Source of the DNA: Roseicyclus persicicus
GTDB lineage: Bacteria > Pseudomonadota > Alphaproteobacteria > Rhodobacterales > Rhodobacteraceae
Length of the DNA: 64,000 nt
NCBI RefSeq assembly: GCF_012395815.1
Contig: NZ_JAAZQQ010000002.1
Span: forward strand, 682,001-746,000
Reading direction: 5' to 3'
Part shown: one piece after another, positions 1 through 8,160 of the stretch
How the letters are laid out: each line of letters starts with the position of its first letter
Position numbering within the stretch: the first letter of the stretch is position 1
The notes under the pieces: model-generated
Database searches by the model: none
What the model saw: only the letters and a program-made list of their open reading frames with translations
Told to the model about the DNA's origin: nothing
Made by a program: the position numbers and the translations under genes

Positions 1-473
1 CCGGCGGCGCGATGTCGCCCTTCACCGCCTGGGTGATGCTCAAGTCGCTGGAGACGATGGAACTGCGCTGCCGGGCGCAGGCGGCCTCGGCCCTGGCCAT
101 CGCCGAGGCGCTGGAGGGGGCGCCGGGGCTGACCCGCGTCCTGTTCCCCGGCCTGCCGAGCCACCCGCAGCACGACCTCGCCGCCGCGCAGATGGAGGCC
201 GGCGGCACCGTGATCGCCTTCGAGGTCGAGGGCGGGCAGGAGGCGGCCTTCCGACTGCTCAACGCGCTGGAGATCATCACGATCTCCAACAACCTCGGCG
301 ACGCCAAGTCGATCATCACCCACCCCGCGACCACCACGCACCAGCGCCTGACCGAGGACCAGCGGCAGGCGCTGGGCATCACCCGGGGCCTCCTGCGGCT
401 GTCGGTGGGGCTGGAGGACACCGGCGACCTGATCGCCGACCTCACCGCCGCGCTGGCGGCGGCGCGGCCGTGA
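1..473 (+). CDS. metZ: O-succinylhomoserine sulfhydrylase, C-terminal part
   Basis: This is the C-terminal ~157 residues of a PLP-dependent Cys/Met metabolism enzyme. The frame is open to the left edge (GGAMSPFTAW...), so the start and the PLP lysine lie outside the window. Visible family marks are the SPFTAWVMLKSLET stretch, the NNLGDAKSIITHPATTTH segment that lines the substrate site in cystathionine gamma-synthase-type enzymes, and the RLSVGLED segment near the end. MetZ makes homocysteine from O-succinylhomoserine and sulfide. The stop overlaps the next gene's GTG start, so the two are probably co-translated. MetY or MetB cannot be excluded from this fragment. Confidence 0.85.
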   Translation, partial: GGAMSPFTAWVMLKSLETMELRCRAQAASALAIAEALEGAPGLTRVLFPGLPSHPQHDLAAAQMEAGGTVIAFEVEGGQEAAFRLLNALEIITISNNLGDAKSIITHPATTTHQRLTEDQRQALGITRGLLRLSVGLEDTGDLIADLTAALAAARP

Positions 474-967
474 ACGGCCTGCTGATCCGGCCCTGCCGCG
501 TCACCGACGCGCCGGGGCTGGCCGACCTCTACCACCGCGCCGTGCGCGAGGGGACGGGCCGGCACTACGACGCGGCCCAGCGCGCGGCCTGGTCGCCCGC
601 GCCGCCGCAGGGCGAGGACTGGCGCCGGCGGCTGGTGGAGGCGCAGACCATGGTCGCCGAACAGGGCGACCGGCTGCTGGGGTTCATGACCATGGACATG
701 GACACCGGGTTCCTCGACTTCGCCTATGTCGCGCCCGAGGCGATGGGGCAGGGGGTGGCCGAAACCCTCTATGCCGTGCTGGAGGGCCGCGCGCGGGTCG
801 CGGGCCTCACGCGGCTCGAGACCGAGGCGAGCCTTCTGGCCGAACGCTTCTTCCTGCGCCGCGGCTGGCGCGTCCTGCGCCGGCAGGAGGTGGAGCGCCA
901 CGGCGTCCGCATCCCCAACGCGGTGATGGAGAAATCCCTGACCCGCGCCCGGAAATTCGCCGCGTGA
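470..967 (+). CDS. GNAT family N-acetyltransferase
   Basis: A 165-residue single-domain GNAT protein. The N-terminal beta-strand (LLIRPCRVTDAPGLADLY) and the acetyl-CoA-binding motif A region around residues 82-105 (FLDFAYVAPEAMGQGVAETL, with the G-Q-G turn) support the family. The substrate cannot be read from the sequence. It starts with GTG overlapping the stop of the metZ-like gene, and its own stop overlaps the GTG of the next gene, so three genes form a tight transcriptional unit. The link to methionine metabolism is by position only. Confidence 0.85.
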   Translation: MNGLLIRPCRVTDAPGLADLYHRAVREGTGRHYDAAQRAAWSPAPPQGEDWRRRLVEAQTMVAEQGDRLLGFMTMDMDTGFLDFAYVAPEAMGQGVAETLYAVLEGRARVAGLTRLETEASLLAERFFLRRGWRVLRRQEVERHGVRIPNAVMEKSLTRARKFAA

Positions 968-1698
968 GGCGGTTCCTCGTCCTCCAGCTCCGCCCCGAGA
1001 CGGAGGCCGCCGACGAGGAATTCGGCGCCTTCCTCCAGCGCGGCGGGCTGGCCGAGGCCGATGTGCACCGCGTCCGGCTTGACGAGGGCCCGCTGCCCGC
1101 CCTGTCGCTGGACGACTACGCCGGCGTCATCGTCGGCGGCGGCCCCGGCTGCGTCAGCGACCCGCCCGAGACGAAGGATCCGCTCGAGGCCCGCATCGAG
1201 GCCGACATCCTGTCGCTCATGCCCGAGGTGCTGGCCCGCGACATGCCGTTCCTCGGCTGCTGCTACGGCATGGGCATCCTCGGCCACAGCCTCGGCGCGC
1301 CGGTCGGCAAGGGCCGCTATGGCGAGCCCATCGGCGGCGTCGACTGCGCCGTGACCGAGGCCGGCGCGCAGGACCCGCTGCTGGCCGGGCTGCCCGGCAC
1401 CTTCCGGGCGCTTGTCGGCCACAAGGAGGCGGTCGAGGCGCTGCCCGACGGCGCCGTCCACCTCGTCGCCTCGGGGCCCTGCCCGTTCCAGATGATCCGC
1501 GCAGGCGCCAACGTCTACGCGACCCAGTTCCACCCCGAGGCGGAGGGCGTGAATTTCGCCTCCCGCATCGCCATCTACAAGGATCGCGGCTATTTCGACC
1601 CGGCCGATGCCGCGCGCCTGACCGCCGCCTGCCTCGCCGAGGAGATCACGGTGCCGCAGCGCATCCTGTCGGGCTTCGTCCGACGGTTTCGGGTGTAA
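964..1698 (+). CDS. Class I glutamine amidotransferase (GuaA-type domain)
   Basis: A 244-residue stand-alone GATase. The nucleophile elbow FLGCCYGMG places the catalytic Cys at residue 100, and the His-x-Glu pair is in ATQFHPEAE (His190, Glu192), so the triad is complete. No synthetase domain is fused, so it either acts with an unknown partner or hydrolyses a gamma-glutamyl compound by itself, as many GuaA-like single-domain proteins do. Start is GTG, overlapping the acetyltransferase stop. It is the last gene of this unit. Confidence 0.87.
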   Translation: MRRFLVLQLRPETEAADEEFGAFLQRGGLAEADVHRVRLDEGPLPALSLDDYAGVIVGGGPGCVSDPPETKDPLEARIEADILSLMPEVLARDMPFLGCCYGMGILGHSLGAPVGKGRYGEPIGGVDCAVTEAGAQDPLLAGLPGTFRALVGHKEAVEALPDGAVHLVASGPCPFQMIRAGANVYATQFHPEAEGVNFASRIAIYKDRGYFDPADAARLTAACLAEEITVPQRILSGFVRRFRV

Positions 1699-1704
1699 AT
1701 GTCT

Positions 1705-1721
1705 GAAACGTGATCCGTTTC
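1705..1721. promoter_or_regulatory. Short inverted repeat GAAACG-N5-CGTTTC
   Basis: Six-base arms separated by TGATC, just after the amidotransferase stop and about 100 bp before folE2. It has no following T run, so it is a weak terminator candidate. It could instead be a regulator site for folE2. A plausible promoter for folE2 follows (TTGGGC at 1756-1761, 17 bp, TATCTT at 1779-1784). Confidence 0.25.
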
Positions 1722-1819
1722 GGGCCCGTTAGCGTAAAAAAACCGAGAGACAAGATTGGGCAGGACGCCCGCGGCCCCTATCTTGCCGCGGCGTGACCGG
1801 GTGGAAAGGAACGACCGAC

Positions 1820-2911
<1,092 letters not shown>

Positions 2912-2930
2912 CCGCGGCCCGTTGAACAGC

Positions 2931-2964
2931 AAAACGCCCGGCCGCGTCGGCGACCGGGCGTTTT
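2931..2964. terminator. Bidirectional intrinsic terminator after folE2
   Basis: A perfect 11-bp stem (AAAACGCCCGG at 2931-2941 with CCGGGCGTTTT at 2954-2964) and a 12-base loop, followed by a T run; the A run on the left arm makes it work for the other strand too. It separates folE2 from the convergent small lipoprotein gene. Confidence 0.9.
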
Positions 2965-2985
2965 TCATTGCCGCTGGCGCGGGCG

Positions 2986-3312
2986 TCAGCCGCGGCCGAA
3001 GCCCACGGCGTCGACGATCGGGCCGTTGTCGGCATCGGTGATCCCGGTGCGGTAGGCGCGGCGCGGGCCGCGGCCGAAGCCGGCGGGGTCGACGATGGGG
3101 CCGTTGTCGGCGTCGGTGTAGCCCGAGCCGATGTAGGCGGTGGTCGTCGTGGTGGGCACGCAGCCCGCCACGCCCGCCGCGCCGAGGCCGAGCGTGCCGA
3201 TGCCGAAGCCGCGCAGCATGCTGCGGCGGCTCACGCCCCGGCGGCTTTCGATCTGGCCGTCGTCCAGCGTCTGCGTGGCCTTGGCGTTCTTGTCTTCGGG
3301 CGTGTCACTCAT
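2986..3312 (-). CDS. Small Tat-type lipoprotein with two TDADNGPIVD repeats
   Basis: A 108-residue protein of unknown function. A hydrophilic N-terminus is followed by SRRSMLRGFG, a twin-arginine-like motif, then a short hydrophobic stretch ending in the lipobox VAGC (Cys51), so export as a lipoprotein is likely. After the Cys come a Thr run and two near-identical copies of TDADNGPIVDPAGFGRG (second copy with DAVGFGRG), the last one forming the C-terminus. The D-x-D-x-G-x-x-x-D spacing resembles calcium-binding loops, but this is inference. It lies 43 bp downstream of another small T-D-x-D-rich gene on the same strand, probably an operon. A modified-peptide precursor is a less likely alternative. 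Confidence 0.7.
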   Translation of the reverse strand: MSDTPEDKNAKATQTLDDGQIESRRGVSRRSMLRGFGIGTLGLGAAGVAGCVPTTTTTAYIGSGYTDADNGPIVDPAGFGRGPRRAYRTGITDADNGPIVDAVGFGRG

Positions 3313-3355
3313 TCCTCAGTCCTCCGTTGGGCACGTTGCGGTCTCGAAAAAGGGG

Positions 3356-3580
3356 TCAGGCGTCCCGGTCCGTCGCGGGCACCGCGTCGCGGTCGCTGTG
3401 CGCCTTGGGCGCGGTGTCCGAATCGGTCTGGGCCTGCGTGTCGGCATCGGTGTGGGCGTGGGTGTCGGCATCGGTGCCGGGCGCCCCGCCCGACGGGCCG
3501 CCGCGCCGCTGATACGTGGCGATGTCACTGTCGCTCAGCGTCTTCTTCGAGCTGGTGTCGCCCAAGAGTCCGTCCCCCAT
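3356..3580 (-). CDS. Small Asp/Thr-rich repeat protein
   Basis: A 74-residue protein with no recognisable domain. The chosen ATG gives an N-terminus MGDGLLGDTSSKKTLSDSD; a longer reading frame upstream is low-complexity and unlikely. The C-terminal half is a run of (T/S)-D-x-D units at roughly 8-residue spacing (TDADTHAHTDADTQAQTDSD). No signal peptide or membrane segment is seen. It precedes the lipoprotein gene carrying TDADNG repeats on the same strand, and the shared T-D-x-D theme suggests a joint role. No clear ribosome site was found, so the start is uncertain. Confidence 0.5.
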   Translation of the reverse strand: MGDGLLGDTSSKKTLSDSDIATYQRRGGPSGGAPGTDADTHAHTDADTQAQTDSDTAPKAHSDRDAVPATDRDA

Positions 3581-3755
3581 CTGGCTTGGCCCCGCACAGG
3601 CGGGGCCGGCTGGCTGGCCGGGCGATGCATGCCGCCCGGTCCGGTCTCGACGGCGGGAGCCTGCCCTGTTCCGGGTCTGCAATCAATCAATTATCGCGCG
3701 ACCCCCTCCGAACAGGGGGGGCGGGGGCGGGGCCCGGACGCGGCGGCGCGGACGC

Positions 3756-3784
3756 TTGACAGCCCGGCGCGGCGGGGCCAACGC
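3756..3784 (+). promoter_or_regulatory. Possible sigma70 promoter of trkH
   Basis: A consensus -35 TTGACA (3756-3761) with a 17-bp spacer to a weak -10 (CAACGC, 3779-3784) immediately before the trkH ATG, implying a very short leader. The photolyase gene has a similar layout. Confidence 0.3.
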
Positions 3785-3792
3785 TCCGGCCC

Positions 3793-5241
3793 ATGTTCGA
3801 TCTGCGCCCCGTGGGTTACGTGCTCGGCCTCCTGGTCCTCTGTCTCGGGGTCTCGATGCTCGTGCCGATGGTGGCCGACCTGATGGTCGGAAACGACCAC
3901 TGGGGGGCCTTCGCGGAAAGCGCCGCGGTGACCTCGATGATCGGGCTGATGCTGACGTTGGCCTGCGCCAACGGGGTCACGCAGGGCTTGTCGATCCAGC
4001 AGACCTTCCTGCTGACCTCGGGGGTCTGGTTCGTGCTGCCGCTGTTCGGCGCGATCCCCTTCATCCTCGGGGCCACCGACGCGCGGCTGGTCGACGCCTT
4101 CTTCGAGGCGATGTCGGGCATGACCACCACCGGTTCCACCGTCTTCACCGGGCTCGACGCTCTGCCGGCGGGGATCAACCTGTGGCGCGCGCTGCTGCAG
4201 TGGTTCGGCGGCATCGGCATCATCGTGGTGGCGATGGTGTTCCTGCCCGAGCTGCGCGTGGGCGGGATGCAGATCTTCCGCTCCGAGGCCTTCGACACCA
4301 TGGGCAAGATCCTGCCGCGGGCGACCGAGATCGCGGCGCGGATCTCGGTGATCTACCTCGCGCTGACGGTGCTCTGCGCCATCGCCTACGGGGCGCTGGG
4401 GATGCCGTTCTTCGACGCGGTGGTGCACGCGATGACGACGCTGTCGACCGGGGGCTTCTCGACCCGCGACGCGTCCTTCGGGGTCTACCAGGGGCCGCTG
4501 GAATACGTCGCCGCGGTGTTCATGATCCTCGCGAGCCTGCCCTTCGTGCGCTACATCCAGGTCGTCGCGGGCACCGCCCGGCCGATCCTGGTGGATACCC
4601 AGATCCGCGCCTATGTCGGCACCATCCTTGCGCTGACCGTGGTGCTGACGCTCTACCGGGTCGTCGTCAACGACGACCACTGGGAGCACGGGTTCCGCGA
4701 GGGGATCTTCAACGTCAGCTCGATCATCTCGGGCACCGGATATGCCAGCGTCGACTACCAGCTCTGGGGGCCGGTGCCGGTGGTGCTGTTCTTCTTCATC
4801 GGGCTGATCGGGGGCTGCGCGGGGTCGACCTCGTGCTCGATCAAGGTGTTCCGCTACCAGATCCTGTTCGCCTCGGTGGCGACCCAGGTGCGCCGGATCT
4901 ACGCGCCCCACGGCGTGTTCGAGCCGCGCTTCGAGGGGCGCCCGGTGGGCGAGGCGATCGTGTCCTCGGTGATGGCCTTCTTCGCGCTGTTCTTCGTGAC
5001 CCTGCTGGTGGTGGCGGTCCTCCTGGGGCTGACCGGGCTCGACTTCGTGACCTCGGTGTCCGGGGCGGCGACGGCGCTGGGCAATATCGGGCCGGGGCTG
5101 GGGCCGATCATCGGGCCGGCGGGGAACTTCGCCACGCTGAACGACAGCGCCAAGTGGATCCTGATCGGGGCGATGCTGATCGGCCGGCTGGAGCTGATGG
5201 TGGTCTTCGTGATCTTCACCGTCCGCTTCTGGCGCGACTGA
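3793..5241 (+). CDS. trkH: TrkH family potassium uptake protein
   Basis: Integral membrane K+ translocation subunit, 482 residues, about 10-12 hydrophobic segments. The four pore-loop filter regions are all visible: MSGMTTTGSTVFTGL, MTTLSTGGFSTRD, SGTGYASVDYQLW and ALGNIGPGLGP, each with the expected glycine. A cytosolic TrkA partner is needed for activity and is not in this window. The gene is monocistronic: a promoter-like TTGACA lies just upstream and a block of four palindromes follows the stop. Confidence 0.95.
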   Translation: MFDLRPVGYVLGLLVLCLGVSMLVPMVADLMVGNDHWGAFAESAAVTSMIGLMLTLACANGVTQGLSIQQTFLLTSGVWFVLPLFGAIPFILGATDARLVDAFFEAMSGMTTTGSTVFTGLDALPAGINLWRALLQWFGGIGIIVVAMVFLPELRVGGMQIFRSEAFDTMGKILPRATEIAARISVIYLALTVLCAIAYGALGMPFFDAVVHAMTTLSTGGFSTRDASFGVYQGPLEYVAAVFMILASLPFVRYIQVVAGTARPILVDTQIRAYVGTILALTVVLTLYRVVVNDDHWEHGFREGIFNVSSIISGTGYASVDYQLWGPVPVVLFFFIGLIGGCAGSTSCSIKVFRYQILFASVATQVRRIYAPHGVFEPRFEGRPVGEAIVSSVMAFFALFFVTLLVVAVLLGLTGLDFVTSVSGAATALGNIGPGLGPIIGPAGNFATLNDSAKWILIGAMLIGRLELMVVFVIFTVRFWRD

Positions 5242-5252
5242 GGGGCCGGGCG

Positions 5253-5339
5253 CGATCCCTTGCAAGGGATCGCCAGAGCCTTGCAAGGCTCTGGCCGTCC
5301 CTTGCAAGGGACGGGGCAAGGTCCTTGCAAGGACCTTGC
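5253..5339. repeat. Cluster of four perfect CTTGCAAG palindromes
   Basis: Four abutting or nearly abutting perfect palindromes of 20, 22, 20 and 24 bp (5253-5272, 5273-5294, 5295-5314, 5316-5339), all centred on CCTTGCAAGG with different but self-complementary flanks. They fill the gap between convergent trkH and the BaiN-type gene. Each can form a hairpin on either strand. A second cluster of five sits at 35662-35816. Confidence 0.85.
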
Positions 5340-5343
5340 ACGC

Positions 5344-6534
5344 TCACCGCCCCGCGATGGCGCGGCCGGCGGCGACGGCCGAGGACCAGGCCCACTGGAA
5401 GTTGTATCCGCCGAGCCAGCCGGTGACGTCGAGCGCCTCGCCGATCACGAACAGCCCCGGCACAAGCGCCGATTCCATCGTGCGCGAGCTGACCCTGTCG
5501 GTCGCGACGCCCCCCAGCGTCACCTCCGCGGTGCGGTAGCCCTCGGACGAGGTCGGGGTCAGGGTCCAGTCGGCCAGCCGGTCGGCCAGCGCCCGCAGCG
5601 CGGCGTCGGACTGGTCGGCCAGCGTGCCCTGCAGGCCCCAGGCGGCGGCGAGGTGCTGGGCAAGCTTCTTCGGCAGGATCTCGGCCAGCGCGGTGGTGAC
5701 CGCCTTCGCCCCTGCCTCTGTGCGGCGGGCGCGGAGCTGGGCGTAGAGGTCGAGGTCGGGGCGGAGCCGGACGTGCAGCGCGTCGCCCTCGCGCCAGTAG
5801 GACGAGACCTGCAGCACGGCGGGCCCCGACAGGCCGCGGTGGGTGAACAGCATCGCCTCGTCGAAGGCGGTGCCGTTGCAGGCGATGCGGGTGTCGACCG
5901 CGGTGCCGGCGAGCCCGGCAAACACCGCCTTCTGCGCCTCGTCGAAGGTGAGCGGCACCAGCGCGGGCCGGGTTTCGGTGAGCCCGTGGCCGAACTGCCG
6001 CGCGATGTCGTAGGCAAGGCCGGTCGCGCCCATCTTGGGGATCGACTTGCCCCCCGTGGCGAGCACCAGGTGGCGGGCGGTGACGGTGACCGGCCGCCCC
6101 TCGCGGGTCAGCCGCGCGCGGAACCGCGTGCCGTCATGGCCGATCTCGTCGACGGAGGTCTCGAGCCACAGCTCGGCCGCCGCCATCTCGGCGCGCAGCA
6201 TCGCGATGATGTCCTTGGCGGAGCGGTCGCAGAACAGCTGGCCCAGGGTCTTCTCGTGCCAGGGGATGCGGTGGCGGGCGACGAGGTCGAGGAAATCCCA
6301 CTGGGTGTAGCGGGCGAGGGCGGATTTGCAGAAATGCGGGTTCTCGGAGAGGAAATTTTCGGGCGCGGCGTGCAGGTTGGTGAAGTTGCAGCGCCCGCCG
6401 CCCGAGATGCGGATCTTCTCGCCGGGCGCCCTGGCGTGGTCGATGACGATGACGCCCGCGCCGGCATGAGCCGCGCACATCATGCCGGCGGCGCCCGCGC
6501 CGAGGATCAGGGTCGTGACATCGGGCTGGGCCAT
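5344..6534 (-). CDS. BaiN/RdsA-type NAD(P)/FAD-dependent oxidoreductase (HI0933-like)
   Basis: A 396-residue flavoprotein. The N-terminal dinucleotide-binding motif is LILGAGAAGMMCAAHAG, followed by the family signature GEKIRISGGGRCNFTN and, in the middle, LVLATGGKSIPKMGATG. The C-terminal FAD-contact stretch is FVIGEALDVTGWLGGYNFQ with WAWSSG-like WAWSSAVAAG. Members reduce diverse substrates or are uncharacterised; the real substrate here is unknown. It is convergent with trkH across the palindrome cluster. Confidence 0.9.
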   Translation of the reverse strand: MAQPDVTTLILGAGAAGMMCAAHAGAGVIVIDHARAPGEKIRISGGGRCNFTNLHAAPENFLSENPHFCKSALARYTQWDFLDLVARHRIPWHEKTLGQLFCDRSAKDIIAMLRAEMAAAELWLETSVDEIGHDGTRFRARLTREGRPVTVTARHLVLATGGKSIPKMGATGLAYDIARQFGHGLTETRPALVPLTFDEAQKAVFAGLAGTAVDTRIACNGTAFDEAMLFTHRGLSGPAVLQVSSYWREGDALHVRLRPDLDLYAQLRARRTEAGAKAVTTALAEILPKKLAQHLAAAWGLQGTLADQSDAALRALADRLADWTLTPTSSEGYRTAEVTLGGVATDRVSSRTMESALVPGLFVIGEALDVTGWLGGYNFQWAWSSAVAAGRAIAGR

Positions 6535-6634
6535 CGGGTCCGATCAGGGGTTGCGCCGGCTGCGCCGCCGCCCGGGCGCGCGCCGCGCCCGTGCGTTTGA
6601 CAGCAAGCGGGTTGGGACTGCGGGAGCCTCCGGC

Positions 6635-6657
6635 GGGAGTATTTGGAAAGCAAAGAT
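6635..6657 (+). repeat. Dispersed intergenic element, copy 1
   Basis: GGGAGTATTTGGAAAGCAAA followed by GAT, one of four copies in the window (others at 13979, 22042 and 31192). It lies between two same-strand genes on the minus strand and is preceded by a small GC-rich inverted sequence. Confidence 0.6.
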
Positions 6658-6671
6658 AGGGCGGGTCCGCC

Positions 6672-7301
6672 TCAGTCGGGGAAGTTGCGGCTGTCCTTGA
6701 TCTGGTCCCAGGCCCAGACGACCTCCTGCAGGCGCTCCTCGTCGGAGCGGTCGCCGCCGTTCATGTCGGGGTGCAGGACCTTGATCAGCGCTTTGTAGCT
6801 CTTGCGGATCTCGGCCTTGGTCCAGCTGTCCCGCGCCTCAAGGATCTCGATCGCGCGCCGCTCGGTCGGGGGCAGCTTGCGCCCGTTTCCGTTGGCGCGG
6901 CCGGGGTTGCGGGTGGCGTTGCCGCCCAGCACCTGGTGGGCGTCGTCGACGCCGAGCCGCGCCCAGGCGCGTTCCTCGACGGTCTGCTTGAAGGGCTTGG
7001 TCGGGCGGTCCCAGACCCGGTCGCGGTCGAGCTGGGCTTCCATCTCGGCCTCGGTGGTGCCCTCGAAGAAGTTCCACTTGAGGTTGTACTCGCGCACGTG
7101 GTCGCGGCAGAACCAGCGGTATTCCTCGAGATTGTCGGGGCTTTTCGGGGCGCGGTACTGGCCGGCCTCCTCGCAGCCCTCGTGTTCGCAGACGCGCTGC
7201 GAGGTCTCGAAGGCGCCGGACATGCCGCGCCGGCCCGAGCGACGCTTCTTCTTGTCGGTCGAGACGCGGAGGTCGAAGTTGAACGGGTCTTTGTCGGGCA
7301 T
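6672..7301 (-). CDS. J-domain protein with possible zinc-binding N-terminal region
   Basis: A 209-residue protein with a C-terminal J domain (about residues 148-207); the HPD triad is at 177-179 (VLHPDMNGGD). J domains stimulate the ATPase of DnaK-type chaperones. The N-terminal half is not a DnaJ G/F or zinc-finger region: it has CEHEGCEEAG followed by WFCRDH, four potential metal ligands, and an NLEEYRW segment. This architecture recurs in alphaproteobacteria as an uncharacterised DnaJ-like family. I chose the ATG at 7301, preceded by GGGAAGG, over a longer in-frame start at 7352. It is divergent from bolA. Confidence 0.85.
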   Translation of the reverse strand: MPDKDPFNFDLRVSTDKKKRRSGRRGMSGAFETSQRVCEHEGCEEAGQYRAPKSPDNLEEYRWFCRDHVREYNLKWNFFEGTTEAEMEAQLDRDRVWDRPTKPFKQTVEERAWARLGVDDAHQVLGGNATRNPGRANGNGRKLPPTERRAIEILEARDSWTKAEIRKSYKALIKVLHPDMNGGDRSDEERLQEVVWAWDQIKDSRNFPD

Positions 7302-7378
7302 GGGCCTTCCCTTCTCGACTCGGAACGGCAAGTCTAGTGTTTCGGACGGCAAGGTGAAGAGGCAAGGAGGCTGAAATC

Positions 7379-7636
7379 GTGACGCGCGGAGAGAAAATCA
7401 GGCAGCGGCTGGAGGCGGCCTTTGCGCCGCGGGTCCTGGAGGTCGTGGACGAGAGCGAGCGGCACCGTGGCCACGCGGGCTACCAGGAGGGCGGGCAGAG
7501 CCATTACCGGGTGACGATCGAGAGCGGGGCCTTCGCGGGGCTGAGCCGCATCGCGCAGCACCGGGCGGTGCACGAGGCGCTGGGTCGTGACCTCGTGGCC
7601 GAGATCCACGCGCTGGCGCTGACGATCCGCGCCTAG
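7379..7636 (+). CDS. bolA: BolA family protein
   Basis: An 85-residue single-domain BolA protein. BolA proteins form [2Fe-2S] complexes with monothiol glutaredoxins and affect iron handling and morphology. Family marks are the basic N-terminus, SHYRVTIES, and the QHRAVHEALG segment with its conserved His, the usual cluster ligand. Start is GTG with an ideal AAGGAGG at 7364-7370. Its TAG stop shares bases with the stop of the convergent DUF4177 gene. Confidence 0.92.
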   Translation: MTRGEKIRQRLEAAFAPRVLEVVDESERHRGHAGYQEGGQSHYRVTIESGAFAGLSRIAQHRAVHEALGRDLVAEIHALALTIRA

Positions 7637-8049
7637 GAGCGCGACGGCGGCCGCGGGCCGGGGGCCGGCGGGTCGGAGAAGATGTTGGCGAGCGAGGGCT
7701 CGTCCTCGTCCGCGTCGGCGTCCTCCGCGGGCGGTGCGGCGGGCGGGGGCGCGGTGCGCAGCGGCGGCGGTTCGGCGCGGGCCGGGGCCGGGGCGGCGGC
7801 CGCCGGCGCCTCGGGCTCGGGCAATTCCCGCTGGAAAACCAGGATGTTGCGGTAAGTGGTGGTGCGCGAGGTGAGGCCGCTGCGGACCTCCTCGGGCAGG
7901 GTGTCGGCGCGCAGGTAGTGCCAGCCCTCGGCGCCGAGCGCGTTCATCGCGTCCTCGAGCGTGGCGGCGAACAGCGCCGCGCCCTTGAGGCCCTTGTGCT
8001 TGGTGGCCTTTTCCGGCGCGGGGACGAGCTTGTATTCGTAGCGCGGCAT
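7633..8049 (-). CDS. DUF4177 domain protein with Pro/Ala-rich tail
   Basis: A 138-residue protein. Residues 1-75 are the DUF4177 fold (MPRYEYKLVPAPEKATKHKG ... LGAEGWHYLRADTLPEE ... NILVFQRE), a small cytoplasmic domain of unknown function. Residues 78-138 are a low-complexity Pro/Ala/Glu tail with DADADEDEPS near the end. Its stop codon overlaps that of bolA on the other strand (CTAG), so transcripts of the two converge with no spacer. Confidence 0.8.
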   Translation of the reverse strand: MPRYEYKLVPAPEKATKHKGLKGAALFAATLEDAMNALGAEGWHYLRADTLPEEVRSGLTSRTTTYRNILVFQRELPEPEAPAAAAPAPARAEPPPLRTAPPPAAPPAEDADADEDEPSLANIFSDPPAPGPRPPSRS

Positions 8050-8118
8050 CGGGGCTCCCTCTGGCTCGGACCGGGTTTAGCCGGGCGGGGGCGGGGCGGG
8101 CAAGGGGGCTGTGAACAG

Positions 8119-8151
8119 CGTACACCGGGCGTACACCGGGCGTACACCGGA
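8119..8151. repeat. Three tandem 11-bp repeats
   Basis: CGTACACCGGG three times in a row (third copy ends in A), between the DUF4177 gene and the stop of the Hint gene. Function unknown; no hairpin with a T run is formed. Confidence 0.7.
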
Positions 8152-8160
8152 TGGGAAAGA

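Noticed and set aside
3356-3528. Ice-nucleation or RTX-type repeat toxin
   Set aside because: The T-D-x-D units are too few and lack the GGxGxD nonapeptide pattern.
5253-5339. CRISPR array
   Set aside because: Units are palindromes with varying flanks and no spacers of even length; no cas genes in the window.
5260-6600. Long plus-strand frame across the palindrome block and the flavoprotein gene
   Set aside because: Antisense to a well-supported oxidoreductase; low-complexity sequence; includes the repeats as coding.
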